From contig NZ_JAGPXY010000002.1 in the NCBI RefSeq assembly GCF_018070325.1, positions 124,001 through 188,000 of the forward strand: DNA of 64,000 nt, read 5' to 3'. The stretch is from Micromonospora sp. H61. Lineage in GTDB: Bacteria > Actinomycetota > Actinomycetes > Mycobacteriales > Micromonosporaceae. The notes beneath the pieces are model-generated. The model did not search any database. It worked only from the letters and a program-made list of their open reading frames with translations, and was not told the origin of the DNA. Positions 34,621-43,948 of the stretch are shown piece by piece (the first letter of the stretch is position 1; every line of letters starts with the position of its first letter). The position numbers and the translations under genes were made by a program.

Positions 34621-35513
34621 CGGAGTCGACGGAGACGGCGTTGCGGGCGGCCGGGTTGGATCCGGCGCACGTACGGCAGGTGATCGAGGGCGCGCTGGTC
34701 GAGGATCTGGGCCCGGATTTCCTGGACGTCACGAGCGTGGCCACCATTCCGGCGGAACAGACCGACACCGCCGACCTGGTGGCCCGCGCGGACGGGGTGT
34801 TGGCCGGGATGGCGGTGGCCGCCGCCGTGTTCGAGCTGGTGGGCGAGGTGACTGGCTTCGGTCGTACCGTCGAGGTGTCGGTGCTGGCCCACGACGGTGA
34901 GCGGGTGGCCCGCGGCGACGTGCTGGCGACGGTGACCGGCCCGACCCGGCTGCTGTTGACGGCCGAGCGGACGGCACTCAACCTGCTCTGCCGGATGTCC
35001 GGGGTGGCCACCCACACCCGCGCGTGGGCGGACGCGCTGGCCGGCTCGAAGGCGATGGTGCTGGACACCCGCAAGACGACGCCGGGCCTGCGGGCGCTGG
35101 AGAAGTACGCGGTGCGGGCCGGCGGTGGCACCAACAAGCGGATGGGCCTCTACGACGTGGCCATGATCAAGGACAACCACAAGCTGGCGGCCGGGGGGAT
35201 CACTGCTGCCTACCGGCGGGTCCGGGAGGCGTTCCCGGAGGTGCCGGTGCAGGTCGAGGTGACCACCGTCGACGAGGCGGTGGAGGCGGTGGAGGCCGGT
35301 GCGGACTTCCTGCTCTGCGACAACATGACGCCGGAGGTGCTGGCCGGGGCGGTGGCCGCGGTGGGTGACCGGGCGGAGTTGGAGGCGACCGGCGGGCTGA
35401 CCCTGGAGGTGGCCGGCCGGTACGCGGCCACCGGCGTGGACTTCCTCTCGGTGGGCGCGCTGACGCACTCGTCGCCGATCCTGGACATCGCGCTGGACCT
35501 GCGCACCGACTAG
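34617..35513 (+). CDS. nadC: Nicotinate-nucleotide pyrophosphorylase (quinolinate phosphoribosyltransferase)
   Basis: Converts quinolinate and PRPP to nicotinate mononucleotide. 298 residues with EDLGPDFLDVTS, ERTALNLLCRMSGVAT, the substrate motif LDTRKTTPGLRALEKYAV, IKDNHKL, and the phosphate-binding end EATGGLTLE...VDFLSVGALTHS. Overlaps nadB by ATGA; coaX follows by 17 nt. Confidence 0.97.
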   Translation: MTESTETALRAAGLDPAHVRQVIEGALVEDLGPDFLDVTSVATIPAEQTDTADLVARADGVLAGMAVAAAVFELVGEVTGFGRTVEVSVLAHDGERVARGDVLATVTGPTRLLLTAERTALNLLCRMSGVATHTRAWADALAGSKAMVLDTRKTTPGLRALEKYAVRAGGGTNKRMGLYDVAMIKDNHKLAAGGITAAYRRVREAFPEVPVQVEVTTVDEAVEAVEAGADFLLCDNMTPEVLAGAVAAVGDRAELEATGGLTLEVAGRYAATGVDFLSVGALTHSSPILDIALDLRTD

Positions 35514-35518
35514 TTGTC

Positions 35519-35524
35519 TAGGCT
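35519..35524 (+). promoter_or_regulatory. Leaderless -10 box of coaX
   Basis: TAGGCT, 6 nt before the coaX GTG (35531), just after the nadC stop. Confidence 0.5.
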
Positions 35525-35530
35525 GCGTGC

Positions 35531-36289
35531 GTGCTGCTCTGCATCGACATCGGAAACACCAACACCGTGCTGGCGACCTTCGACGGCGACAAGCTGGTGC
35601 ACTCCTGGCGGATCAAGACCGATGCCCGCTCGACGGCGGACGAGCTGGGCCTGATGTTCCGGGGTCTGCTCGCCGGGGACAACGTCGAGATCACCGGTGT
35701 GGCCGCCTGCTCCACGGTGCCGGCCGCGCTGCGGTCGCTGCGCACCATGCTCAGTCGTTACTACGCCGACCTGCCGAGCGTCGTGGTCGAGCCGGGCGTG
35801 CGGACCGGGGTGCAGTTGGCGATCGACAACCCGAAGGAGGTCGGCGCCGACCGGGTGGTGAACACCCTGGCCGCGTACACCCTCTACGGCGGCCCGTCGA
35901 TCGTGGTGGACTTCGGCACCACCACCAACTTCGACGTGATCAGCGAGCGCGGTGAGTTCCTCGGCGGCGCGTTCGCCCCGGGCATCGAGATCTCCTTCGA
36001 CGCGCTGGCCGCCCGGGCCGCGCAGCTGCGCAAGGTCGAGGCCACCAAGCCCCGCTCGGTGATCGGCAAGAACACGGTGGAGTGCCTCCAGGCCGGCCTG
36101 TACTTCGGCTTCGCCGGGCAGGTGGACCGGATCGTCGAGCGGATGACCGAGGAGTTGGGCGAGGTGCGGGCGGTGATCGCCACCGGCGGCCTCGCCTCCC
36201 TGGTGATCAACGAGTGTCGCAGCATCACCCACCACGAGCCGATGATCACGCTGATCGGTCTGCGGATGGTCTACGACCGCAACCTGTGA
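35531..36289 (+). CDS. coaX: Type III pantothenate kinase
   Basis: Phosphorylates pantothenate, the first step of coenzyme A synthesis. 252 residues of the ASKHA type: LLCIDIGNTNTVLATFDG at the start, PKEVGADRVVNTLAAY, IVVDFGTTTNFDVI and VIATGGLASLV. Fits the pantothenate genes upstream. GTG start preceded by a TANNNT box 6 nt away, so probably leaderless. Confidence 0.96.
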   Translation: MLLCIDIGNTNTVLATFDGDKLVHSWRIKTDARSTADELGLMFRGLLAGDNVEITGVAACSTVPAALRSLRTMLSRYYADLPSVVVEPGVRTGVQLAIDNPKEVGADRVVNTLAAYTLYGGPSIVVDFGTTTNFDVISERGEFLGGAFAPGIEISFDALAARAAQLRKVEATKPRSVIGKNTVECLQAGLYFGFAGQVDRIVERMTEELGEVRAVIATGGLASLVINECRSITHHEPMITLIGLRMVYDRNL

Positions 36290-36293
36290 CCCC

Positions 36294-36312
36294 GGCCGCC
36301 GTCGGGGCGGCC
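36294..36312. terminator. Stem-loop between convergent coaX and methyltransferase genes
   Basis: GGCCGCC / GGCGGCC perfect 7-bp arms with a 5-nt loop, followed by TTCGT. Could serve both strands. Confidence 0.5.
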
Positions 36313-36324
36313 TTCGTGCGGGCG

Positions 36325-37065
36325 TCAGTGCCGTCGGGCGCGCAGCACCAGCGTCCGGTACGGCAGTTCGATGGTGTCTCGGCCAGCCAGGGCAGGGTGG
36401 GTGTTCAGGAGTGCTGTCAGTTCGCGCTCGACCCGCCGCTGATCGTCGGTGGAGGCGGTGAGCCAGTACGAGCGGGTGCGGACCATGCCGAGCACCTCGT
36501 CCGGCGTGAGCGTGGTGCGGTGCGTGAACTCGCGCTTCTCGACGGCGTCGAACGCGGGGCCGAAGTCGGGGCGCTCGCCGAAGACCTGGCTGGTCGACTT
36601 GTCCCCGAAGTGGGCGATGCGACCCAGCTCGGTCACCCAGTCGACGCTGCCGTCCCGGATGTTCCAGATGGGGGCGAAGGTGCCGCCGGGGCGGAGCACC
36701 CGGGCGATCTCGGCGTGCGCGGGCTCCCGGTCGAACCAGTGGTACGCCGTCCCGACCAGCACCGTGTCCACCGCCGAGTCGGGCAGCGGCATGGCCTCGG
36801 CGCTGCCCGCCAGGGCCGTCGTGCCCGGGGTGCTGGCGGCGAGCTGCGCCCGCATCCCCGGATCGGGCTCGACCGGTACGACAGTGTGACCCAGTGCCAG
36901 CACAGCGCGGGTCAGGATGCCGGTGCCCGCCGCGAGGTCGACCACCCGGGCTTCGCTCAGCCCGTCGAGTGCCCAACGGACCGCAGCCTCGGGATAACGT
37001 GGCCGAAACCGGTCGTAATCACTCGCGGCGGCACCGAACGACAGGGCGTGAGTGTGATCGGCCAT
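36325..37065 (-). CDS. Class I SAM-dependent methyltransferase
   Basis: 246 residues. Motif I VVDLAAGTGILTRAV (about 40-54), then VEPDPGMRAQLA, AEAMPLPDSAVDTVLVG (motif II) and VLRPGGTFAPIWN (motif III). N-terminal lead FGAAASDYDRFRPRYPEAAV is typical of small UbiE-like methyltransferases of unknown substrate. Convergent with coaX; divergent from lysS. Confidence 0.85.
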   Translation of the reverse strand: MADHTHALSFGAAASDYDRFRPRYPEAAVRWALDGLSEARVVDLAAGTGILTRAVLALGHTVVPVEPDPGMRAQLAASTPGTTALAGSAEAMPLPDSAVDTVLVGTAYHWFDREPAHAEIARVLRPGGTFAPIWNIRDGSVDWVTELGRIAHFGDKSTSQVFGERPDFGPAFDAVEKREFTHRTTLTPDEVLGMVRTRSYWLTASTDDQRRVERELTALLNTHPALAGRDTIELPYRTLVLRARRH

Positions 37066-37153
37066 GACGGGCAGGTTATCCCGTAACGACCTCCGGACCG
37101 CTTGAGTACGCTCGGGCCTGACCCCCTGTATCTCCGTGACGAGGAAGCGTGCC

Positions 37154-38662
37154 GTGACCGAGCAGAACCCCGTGCCAGTGGACCCCGCCGATGACCTTCC
37201 CGAGCAGATGAAGGTCCGCCGGGAGAAGCGGGACCGGATGCTCGCCGAGGGCGTCGAGCCCTACCCGGTCGGCTTTCCCCGCACCACCACCCTGGCGCAG
37301 GTCCGGGCGGCCTACGCCGACCTGCCGACCGACACCGCGACCGGCGACCAGGTAGCGGTCACCGGCCGGGTGATCTTCGTACGCAACACGGGCAAGCTCT
37401 GCTTCGCCACCCTCCGGGACGGTGACGGCACCGAGTTGCAGGCGATGCTCTCCCTGGACCGGGTCGGGCCGGAGCGGCTGGAGGCGTGGAAGCGCCTCGT
37501 CGACCTCGGCGACCACGTCGGCGTGACCGGTGAGGTGATCACCAGCCGCCGGGGTGAGCTGTCGGTGTTGGCCCAGCAGTGGGAGATGACCGCCAAGGCG
37601 CTACGGCCATTGCCGGTGGCCCACAAGCCCCTCTCCGAGGAGGCACGCGTCCGGCAGCGTTACGTCGACCTGATTGTCCGGCCGCAGGCACGGGAGATGG
37701 TGCGCACCCGGGCCGCCGCGGTACGCAGTCTGCGCGATTCACTGCACGGGCAGGGCTTCATCGAGGTGGAAACGCCGATGTTGCAACTGCTGCATGGCGG
37801 CGCGGCGGCCCGACCGTTCGTGACCCACAGCAATGCGTTGAACACCGATCTGTATCTGCGAATCGCTCCGGAACTGTTTCTCAAGCGCGCTGTGGTCGGC
37901 GGCGTCGACCGCGTCTTCGAGATCAACCGCAACTTCCGTAATGAGGGTGTCGACTCTTCGCACTCGCCGGAGTTCGCGATGCTGGAGACGTACCAGGCGT
38001 ACGGCGACTACGACACGATGGCCGAGATGACCCGCAATCTCGTGCAACAGGCGGCGATCGCGGTGAGCGGCTCGACGGTGGTGACCCACGCCGACGGGCG
38101 CGAGTTCGACCTGGGCGGCGAGTGGCGGTCCGTGACGTTGTTCGGTGTGCTTTCCGAGGCGCTGGGCGAAGAGGTCACCGTCCGCACCGAACGCTCCCGC
38201 CTGGTGGAGTACGCGGACAAGGTGGGATTGGCCGTGGACCCGAAGTGGGGCCCGGGCAAGCTGGCCGAGGAGTTGTTCGAGGAACTGGTCGTTCCCGGCC
38301 TGCAGGCGCCCACCTTCGTACGGGACTACCCGGAGGAGACGAGCCCGCTCACCCGGGCGCACCGCAGCGAGCCGGGGCTGGCCGAGAAGTGGGACCTCTA
38401 CGTGCTCGGCTTCGAGCTGGGCACCGCGTACTCCGAGCTTGTCGACCCGATCGTGCAGCGGGAACGGCTGGTCGCCCAGGCGCAGTTGGCCGCCCGTGGC
38501 GACGACGAGGCGATGCGTCTCGACGAGGACTTTCTTCGGGCGATGGAGTATGGAATGCCGCCGGCCGGCGGTATGGGAATGGGAATCGACCGGCTCTTGA
38601 TGGCCCTGACCGGCCTCGGAATTCGGGAAACGATCCTCTTCCCGTTGGTCCGCCAGGAGTAG
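37154..38662 (+). CDS. lysS: Lysyl-tRNA synthetase, class II
   Basis: Charges tRNA-Lys. 502 residues: N-terminal OB-fold anticodon domain (about 57-160), class II catalytic core with motif 2 [20 protein letters not shown] and motif 3 [15 protein letters not shown] near the end. The GTG at 37154 has GAGGAAG 6 nt upstream, whereas the GTG at 37136 has none, so the later start is chosen. Followed by lsr2 and clpC, an order known in other actinobacteria. Confidence 0.96.
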   Translation: MTEQNPVPVDPADDLPEQMKVRREKRDRMLAEGVEPYPVGFPRTTTLAQVRAAYADLPTDTATGDQVAVTGRVIFVRNTGKLCFATLRDGDGTELQAMLSLDRVGPERLEAWKRLVDLGDHVGVTGEVITSRRGELSVLAQQWEMTAKALRPLPVAHKPLSEEARVRQRYVDLIVRPQAREMVRTRAAAVRSLRDSLHGQGFIEVETPMLQLLHGGAAARPFVTHSNALNTDLYLRIAPELFLKRAVVGGVDRVFEINRNFRNEGVDSSHSPEFAMLETYQAYGDYDTMAEMTRNLVQQAAIAVSGSTVVTHADGREFDLGGEWRSVTLFGVLSEALGEEVTVRTERSRLVEYADKVGLAVDPKWGPGKLAEELFEELVVPGLQAPTFVRDYPEETSPLTRAHRSEPGLAEKWDLYVLGFELGTAYSELVDPIVQRERLVAQAQLAARGDDEAMRLDEDFLRAMEYGMPPAGGMGMGIDRLLMALTGLGIRETILFPLVRQE

Positions 38663-38700
38663 TCCCGTCCGGGCGTACGCCGAGCCGTAACCGGGTCCTA

Positions 38701-38731
38701 TTGACGCGACGAGCGGCGCGCGGGTTATTGT
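38701..38731 (+). promoter_or_regulatory. Sigma-70-type promoter of lsr2
   Basis: TTGACG (38701-38706) and TATTGT (38726-38731) with a 19-nt spacer (18 if the box is read as TTATTG), just after the lysS stop. Gives a leader of about 35-40 nt before the GTG. Confidence 0.55.
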
Positions 38732-38774
38732 GCTCTCGTTAGCAGGAGCACCCTGCTCGAAAGGAATGTGGGAC

Positions 38775-39119
38775 GTGGCCAAGCAGATCATTCACAAGCT
38801 GGTCGATGACCTGGACGGCGGGGACGCGGACGAGACCGTCAAGTTCGCCCTCGACGGCGTTCAGTACGAGATCGACCTGTCGAGCGCCAACGCCGCGAAA
38901 TTGCGCGATGCATTTGCGTCGTACGTGGGCGCCGGCACCAAGGTTGGCCGGGGCGGTGTCGTGATCGGTGGGCGGGCTGCCCGCGGTCGGGGTGGCGCGA
39001 CAGCCGATCGGGAACAGAACAAGGCGATCCGGGAGTGGGCCAAGAAGGCCGGCAAGGACATCTCGGACCGGGGTCGTATCCCGCAGGAGATCGTGGACGA
39101 GTTCCACGCGAAGCGCTGA
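38775..39119 (+). CDS. lsr2: Lsr2 nucleoid-associated protein
   Basis: H-NS-like DNA-bridging protein that silences AT-rich DNA. 114 residues starting AKQIIHKLVDDLDGG, with an N-terminal dimerisation region (to about 60), a Gly/Arg-rich linker and a C-terminal DNA-binding domain with the AT-hook-like RGR in DISDRGRIPQEI. GTG at 38775; AAGGA lies 9 nt upstream. It could repress low-GC parts of the accessory block; that is inference. Confidence 0.96.
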   Translation: MAKQIIHKLVDDLDGGDADETVKFALDGVQYEIDLSSANAAKLRDAFASYVGAGTKVGRGGVVIGGRAARGRGGATADREQNKAIREWAKKAGKDISDRGRIPQEIVDEFHAKR

Positions 39120-39260
39120 TCCGTCAGCAGCCTGGTGGTCAGCCGCCACCGCAGGCGACACCGACGCCGGGCCGGAGGAGTTCTCCGGGCCGGCGTCGCC
39201 ATATCCGGGTGGCGTCGCCGTGCCCGTTCATGGCCGGGAAGCATTCCGGGCCGACCGACG

Positions 39261-39303
39261 TTGTCCACAACCAGTGGAACAGCTATCCACAGCCTGTGGA
39301 CAA
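39261..39303. promoter_or_regulatory. Cluster of three DnaA-box-like 9-mers
   Basis: TTGTCCACA at 39261-39269 (exact actinobacterial DnaA box), CTATCCACA at 39283-39291 (one change from TTATCCACA) and TGTGGACAA at 39295-39303 (exact box on the other strand). The outer two also form a perfect 10-bp inverted repeat with the flanking G/C (39260-39269 and 39295-39304). Confidence 0.55.
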
Positions 39304-39413
39304 CCTTCCCCAGGGGCCGGGCGCGGCACTCGTCGCGACCGCCGGTCCGCCCTCCGGGGCTTCCCGGAGCGCTCCCGGACCCCGGATCGGGCTTCCGTCG
39401 AGCCAGTCGGATT

Positions 39414-39431
39414 TCGCTCTGCGCGTAGCGA
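39414..39431. promoter_or_regulatory. Inverted repeat, possible regulator site upstream of clpC
   Basis: TCGCT-N8-AGCGA. ClgR controls clp genes in other actinobacteria through CGC-N5-GCG type sites, and CGCTCTGCGCG occurs here, but the inner bases do not match well and the site is about 200 nt from the start codon. Confidence 0.2.
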
Positions 39432-39633
39432 CAGGGCTACCGGAACACCTCCTGAGCGCGGACGGTTGTTCAAAACGACGTGGAACCGACCCAGAGCAGA
39501 GACACACGACCTCAGCTGAGTCGGTCAACGACGATAGAGTAAGGAGGCACGGACGCCCGTCCTGGACGTTCGTGCACCGGCCCCGCCAAGATCTTGACCA
39601 TCAAGGCGCACGGCACGTGAGGAGCACGAGGGC

Positions 39634-42177
39634 ATGTTCGAGCGGTTCACCGACCGAGCGCGACGGGTTGTCGTCCTGGCCCAAGAAGAGGCCCGGATGC
39701 TCAACCACAACTACATCGGTACGGAACACATCCTGCTGGGCCTGATCCACGAAGGTGAAGGCGTCGCGGCAAAGGCCCTGGAGAGCCTCGGCATCTCCCT
39801 GGAGGGCGTCCGCCAGCAGGTCGAGGAGATCATCGGCCAGGGCCAGCAGGCGCCGAGCGGGCACATCCCGTTCACGCCGCGGGCCAAGAAGGTGCTGGAG
39901 CTGTCGCTGCGCGAGGCGCTGCAGCTCGGCCACAACTACATCGGCACGGAGCACATCCTGCTCGGGCTGATCCGTGAGGGCGAGGGCGTCGCCGCCCAGG
40001 TGCTGGTCAAGCTCGGCGCCGACCTCAACCGGGTCCGCCAGCAGGTGATCCAGCTGCTCTCCGGCTACCAGGGCAAGGAGCCTGCCGCGGCGGGCGCCGC
40101 GCCGGGTGAGGCCGCGCCGTCGACCAGCCTGGTGCTGGACCAGTTCGGCCGCAACCTGACTCAGGCCGCCCGCGAGGGCAAGCTCGACCCGGTCATCGGG
40201 CGCGAGAAGGAAATCGAGCGGGTCATGCAGGTGCTCTCCCGCCGTACCAAGAACAACCCGGTCCTGATCGGTGAGCCCGGCGTCGGCAAGACCGCCGTGG
40301 TGGAGGGCCTGTCCCAGAAGATCATCAAGGGCGAGGTGCCCGAGACCCTCAAGGACAAGCAGCTCTACACGCTCGACCTGGGCGCGCTCGTCGCCGGTTC
40401 CCGCTACCGCGGCGACTTCGAGGAGCGCCTCAAGAAGGTGCTCAAGGAGATCCGCACCCGCGGCGACATCATCCTGTTCATCGACGAGATCCACACCCTG
40501 GTGGGTGCGGGTGCCGCCGAGGGCGCGATCGACGCCGCGAGCATCCTCAAGCCGATGCTGGCCCGTGGTGAGCTGCAGACCATCGGTGCCACCACGCTCG
40601 ACGAGTACCGCAAGCACCTGGAGAAGGACGCCGCTCTCGAGCGCCGCTTCCAGCCGATCCAGGTGGGTGAGCCGTCGCTGGCCCACACCATCGAGATCCT
40701 CAAGGGCCTGCGGGACCGCTACGAGGCTCACCACCGCGTCTCGATCACGGATGCCGCTCTCGTGGCTGCCGCGACCCTGGCCGACCGGTACATCTCCGAC
40801 CGCTTCCTCCCGGACAAGGCGATCGACCTGATCGACGAGGCCGGTGCCCGGATGCGGATCCGTCGGATGACCGCGCCGCCAGACCTGCGTGACTTCGACG
40901 AGCGCATCGCCCAGGTGCGTCGCGACAAGGAGTCCGCGATCGACGCGCAGGACTTCGAGCGCGCCGCCCAGCTGCGCGACAAGGAGAAGCAGCTCCTCGG
41001 CCAGAAGGCTCAGCGGGAGAAGGAGTGGAAGGCCGGTGACCTGGACGTCGTCAGCGAGGTTGACGACGAGCAGATCGCCGAGGTGCTCGGCAACTGGACC
41101 GGCATCCCGGTCTACAAGCTGACCGAGGAGGAGACCTCGCGCCTGCTGCGCATGGAGGACGAGCTGCACAAGCGCGTCATCGGCCAGGAGGACGCGGTCA
41201 AGGCGGTCTCGAAGGCGATCCGGCGTACCCGGGCCGGCCTGAAGGACCCGAAGCGCCCGTCGGGCTCGTTCATCTTCGCCGGGCCGTCCGGTGTCGGTAA
41301 GACCGAGCTGTCCAAGGCGCTCGCCGAGTTCCTCTTCGGCAGCGAGGACTCCCTCATCCAGCTGGACATGTCCGAGTTCCACGACCGTTACACGGTCTCC
41401 CGGCTCGTGGGTGCCCCTCCCGGCTACGTCGGCTACGACGAGGGCGGGCAGCTGACCGAGAAGGTGCGGCGGCGGCCGTTCTCGGTGGTCCTCTTCGACG
41501 AGATCGAGAAGGCCCACCCGGACGTGTTCAACACGCTCCTGCAGATCCTCGAAGACGGTCGGCTCACCGACGGTCAGGGTCGGATCGTGGACTTCAAGAA
41601 CACGGTCATCATCCTGACCACCAACCTGGGCACCCGTGACGTCGCCAAGGCGGTGTCGCTGGGCTTCCAGCAGTCGGAGGACTCCGAGTCCAACTATGAC
41701 CGGATGAAGCAGAAGGTCAACGACGAGCTCAAGCAGCACTTCCGGCCTGAGTTCCTCAACCGGATCGACGACACCATCGTCTTCCACCAGCTGCGCCAGA
41801 CCGAGATCCTCTCGATCGTGGACATCATGATCCAGCGGATCGAGGGCCAGCTGCGGAACAAGGACATGGGTCTGGAGCTGACCGACAACGCCAAGAAGTA
41901 CCTGGCCGCGAAGGGCTTCGATCCGGTGCTCGGTGCCCGTCCGCTTCGTCGCACGATCCAGCGCGACATCGAGGACAACCTCTCCGAGCGGATCCTGTTC
42001 AACGAGCTGACCCCGGGTCAGATCGTCGTGGTGGACTGCGAGGGCGACCCGGACGACATCGACAAGTCCAAGCTCGTCTTCCGGGGCTCGGACAAGCCGG
42101 TCGAAGTTCCGGACGCCGTCCCGGCCGATCTCGGTGGCACTGCCGCTGGCACCGCCGCCGCAGGCGTGGACGAGTAA
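39634..42177 (+). CDS. clpC: ATP-dependent Clp protease ATP-binding subunit ClpC
   Basis: Hsp100 unfoldase that feeds ClpP. 847 residues: two N-terminal Clp repeats (to about 145, each with the [13 protein letters not shown] signature), AAA-1 with Walker A GEPGVGKT, a UVR-containing middle domain (about 420-460), AAA-2 with Walker [10 protein letters not shown] and a C-terminal D2-small domain. The LGF ClpP-docking loop is visible as [14 protein letters not shown] lies close to the ATG. Followed by a strong terminator. Confidence 0.97.
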   Translation: MFERFTDRARRVVVLAQEEARMLNHNYIGTEHILLGLIHEGEGVAAKALESLGISLEGVRQQVEEIIGQGQQAPSGHIPFTPRAKKVLELSLREALQLGHNYIGTEHILLGLIREGEGVAAQVLVKLGADLNRVRQQVIQLLSGYQGKEPAAAGAAPGEAAPSTSLVLDQFGRNLTQAAREGKLDPVIGREKEIERVMQVLSRRTKNNPVLIGEPGVGKTAVVEGLSQKIIKGEVPETLKDKQLYTLDLGALVAGSRYRGDFEERLKKVLKEIRTRGDIILFIDEIHTLVGAGAAEGAIDAASILKPMLARGELQTIGATTLDEYRKHLEKDAALERRFQPIQVGEPSLAHTIEILKGLRDRYEAHHRVSITDAALVAAATLADRYISDRFLPDKAIDLIDEAGARMRIRRMTAPPDLRDFDERIAQVRRDKESAIDAQDFERAAQLRDKEKQLLGQKAQREKEWKAGDLDVVSEVDDEQIAEVLGNWTGIPVYKLTEEETSRLLRMEDELHKRVIGQEDAVKAVSKAIRRTRAGLKDPKRPSGSFIFAGPSGVGKTELSKALAEFLFGSEDSLIQLDMSEFHDRYTVSRLVGAPPGYVGYDEGGQLTEKVRRRPFSVVLFDEIEKAHPDVFNTLLQILEDGRLTDGQGRIVDFKNTVIILTTNLGTRDVAKAVSLGFQQSEDSESNYDRMKQKVNDELKQHFRPEFLNRIDDTIVFHQLRQTEILSIVDIMIQRIEGQLRNKDMGLELTDNAKKYLAAKGFDPVLGARPLRRTIQRDIEDNLSERILFNELTPGQIVVVDCEGDPDDIDKSKLVFRGSDKPVEVPDAVPADLGGTAAGTAAAGVDE

Positions 42178-42185
42178 CACAACCA

Positions 42186-42234
42186 GCAAGGGGCGGGGCC
42201 CCGGTGGCGCAAGCCACCGGGGCCCCGCCTTGTT
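42186..42234 (+). terminator. Strong terminator after clpC
   Basis: About 20-bp GC-rich stem (right arm 42213-42232) with a GCAA-type loop and one or two bulged bases, followed by TTG. Lies 9 nt after the clpC stop, facing mutY from the other side. Confidence 0.8.
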
Positions 42235-42287
42235 GCGTCCCTCTCACATCACCCCGCCGCCGCCGCCCGCGCTCGCCCGCCCACTCG

Positions 42288-42365
42288 CAAGATCGCGCAA
42301 CATCCTGGTTGTAGTGGCATCCGGCGCGGCCGACACCACTACATCCAGGATCGAGCACGATCTTG
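42288..42365. repeat. 78-bp imperfect palindrome, MITE/REP-like
   Basis: Arms 42288-42317 and 42336-42365 (30 nt each) match at 25 positions around an 18-nt loop. It starts with CAAGATCG and ends with CGATCTTG. It lies between the clpC terminator and the end of mutY, where no gene exists. The loop length equals that of the 29298-29357 palindrome, though the arms differ. Confidence 0.75.
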
Positions 42366-42427
42366 AGGTGGAAGGCGCCGATTGCCGGCCCACGGGGCCG
42401 GCGCGCAGGATGCGCCGGGTGGGCGGG

Positions 42428-43339
42428 TCAGGTGGTGAGATCCGCGGTTGGCAGGGACGGGCCGTCACCGACCAGGCGGAACGATTCGTCGCCGGCGGGT
42501 TCGACCAGCCCGTCCTGCACCAGCCCGGCGAGAGCGCGGGCGCGCTGCACGTCGTCGGTCCAGACCTGGTCCAACCGCTGGTGTGGGACCGGGCCGGTGC
42601 TGTCCCGGAGCACTCCGAGCAACAGACCGCGGACCTGTCGGTCGGTGCCCGCGTACCGCTGGGGTCGGCGGGTCGGCCCGGCCGGCGCCTCCTGGCCGGA
42701 CGCCCGCCAGGCGCAGACCGACTCGACGGGGCAGGCGGTGCAGCGCGGCGACCGGGCTGTGCAGATCACCGCGCCCAGTTCCATGAACGCGGCGCTGGCC
42801 AGTGCCGCTGCGGCCGGTTCGGTCGGAAGCAGTTCCTCGGTGGCGACCAGGTCCGCTGGTCGGGTGACGGGCCCCGCGTCCGGTTCGCCGGCCACCGCCC
42901 GGCACACGACTCTGCGTACGTTGGTGTCGACGACCGGGTGCCGCTGCCCGTACGCGAAGGCGGCAACCGCCCGCGCGGTGTACGTGCCGACGCCGGGCAG
43001 AGCGAGCAGTTGCTCCAGCCGGTCCGGCACCTGGCCGCCGTGCCGGTCCACGATCGCGACAGCGCACTCACGCAGGCGGACCGCCCGACGGGGGTAGCCG
43101 AGGCGTCCCCACATCCGGATCGCCTCGGCTGGCGTGTCCGCCGCCAAGGCGGCCGGCTCCGGCCAGCGGGCCAGCCACGCCTGCCAGGCCGGCACCACCC
43201 GGACCACTGGTGTCTGCTGGAGCATGACCTCGCTGACCAGGATGGCCCACGGGGTGACGCCGGGCTCGCGCCACGGCAGGTCACGGGCGTGCTGCTGGAA
43301 CCAGCGGCTGACCACTGTGGCGAAGTCGGGTTGAGTCAT
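42428..43339 (-). CDS. mutY: A/G-specific adenine glycosylase
   Basis: Removes adenine mispaired with 8-oxoguanine. 303 residues: EVMLQQTPVVRV with the catalytic Glu, helix-hairpin-helix LALPGVGTYTARAVAAFAYG followed by VDTNVRR (catalytic Asp), and the iron-sulfur cluster Cys pattern C-x6-C-x2-C-x5-C (CTARSPRCTACPVESVC). The C-terminal part is shorter than in E. coli MutY, as usual in actinobacteria. ATG at 43339. Confidence 0.93.
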   Translation of the reverse strand: MTQPDFATVVSRWFQQHARDLPWREPGVTPWAILVSEVMLQQTPVVRVVPAWQAWLARWPEPAALAADTPAEAIRMWGRLGYPRRAVRLRECAVAIVDRHGGQVPDRLEQLLALPGVGTYTARAVAAFAYGQRHPVVDTNVRRVVCRAVAGEPDAGPVTRPADLVATEELLPTEPAAAALASAAFMELGAVICTARSPRCTACPVESVCAWRASGQEAPAGPTRRPQRYAGTDRQVRGLLLGVLRDSTGPVPHQRLDQVWTDDVQRARALAGLVQDGLVEPAGDESFRLVGDGPSLPTADLTT

Positions 43340-43435
43340 GGCGTCGTCGATGATGTCACGCCCGGCGTTCCCGTTGGGTGGGCGGCTCGGGCGGGGTGCC
43401 ACGTCCTCGTTCGGTGGACGGGGGAGAATGCGCGG

Positions 43436-43948
43436 ATGAACGAGCTCGCGATCACCGTCATCGGTCGGGACCGGCCGGGCATCGTTGCCGACGTCGCGGA
43501 GGTGCTGGCCCGACTGGGCGCGAACCTCACCGACAGCACGATGACGCGGCTGCGGGGGCATTTCGCGATGACCCTCATCTGCACCGGCCCGGCCGCCGCC
43601 GAGGTCGAGGCCGCACTGGCGTCGCTGGCCGCCGAGGGCCAGCTGCTGGCGACGGTACGCGCGGTCACCCCGGACGGTGATGTTCCTCCGGCTGGTGAGC
43701 CGTACGTGATGGCGGTGCACGGTTCGGACCGGATGGGCATCGTCGCGGCGATGACGCGGGTGCTGGTGGACGCCGGAGGGAATGTCACCGACCTGAGTAC
43801 CCGGTTGACCGGTGCGCTCTACGTGGTCCTGGCGGAGGTCGAGTTGCCGGCCGGTGTTGCGGACGCTGTGCTCGACCGGCTGCACCGGACGGCTGCCGAG
43901 CTGGGCGTGGAGGTCACCCTCCGGCCGGCGGATCCGGATCTGTTGTGA
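43436..43948 (+). CDS. Two-ACT-domain regulatory protein (GcvR-like)
   Basis: 170 residues made of two ACT domains: ELAITVIGRDRPGIVADVAE (about 3-22) and YVMAVHGSDRMGIVAAMTRV (about 88-107). Such proteins sense amino acids and act by protein contact; GcvR of E. coli is the closest known plan. GAGAAT sits 6 nt before the ATG and there is no ribosome binding site, so it may be leaderless. Overlaps def by GTGA. Confidence 0.88.
   Translation: MNELAITVIGRDRPGIVADVAEVLARLGANLTDSTMTRLRGHFAMTLICTGPAAAEVEAALASLAAEGQLLATVRAVTPDGDVPPAGEPYVMAVHGSDRMGIVAAMTRVLVDAGGNVTDLSTRLTGALYVVLAEVELPAGVADAVLDRLHRTAAELGVEVTLRPADPDLL

Larger units (their letters stand above)
39120..39633 (+). other. Long intergenic region between lsr2 and clpC
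   Basis: About 514 nt with no gene I can support. It holds a DnaA-box-like cluster at 39261-39303, an inverted repeat TCGCT...AGCGA at 39414-39431 that weakly recalls a ClgR operator (CGC-N5-GCG), and an AT-richer stretch near 39520-39545 (ACGATAGAGTAAGGAGG) that may contain the clpC -10 box. Confidence 0.5.

Noticed and set aside
39228-39528. Small genes in the lsr2-clpC gap
   Set aside because: Several frames of 60-100 codons overlap on both strands, none with a ribosome binding site or protein-like composition; the DnaA-box cluster and other elements explain the region better.
42134-43435. An N-terminal extension of the ACT-domain protein to 604 residues
   Set aside because: The extension runs antisense to mutY and through a palindrome; the ACT domain starts right at the ATG at 43436.
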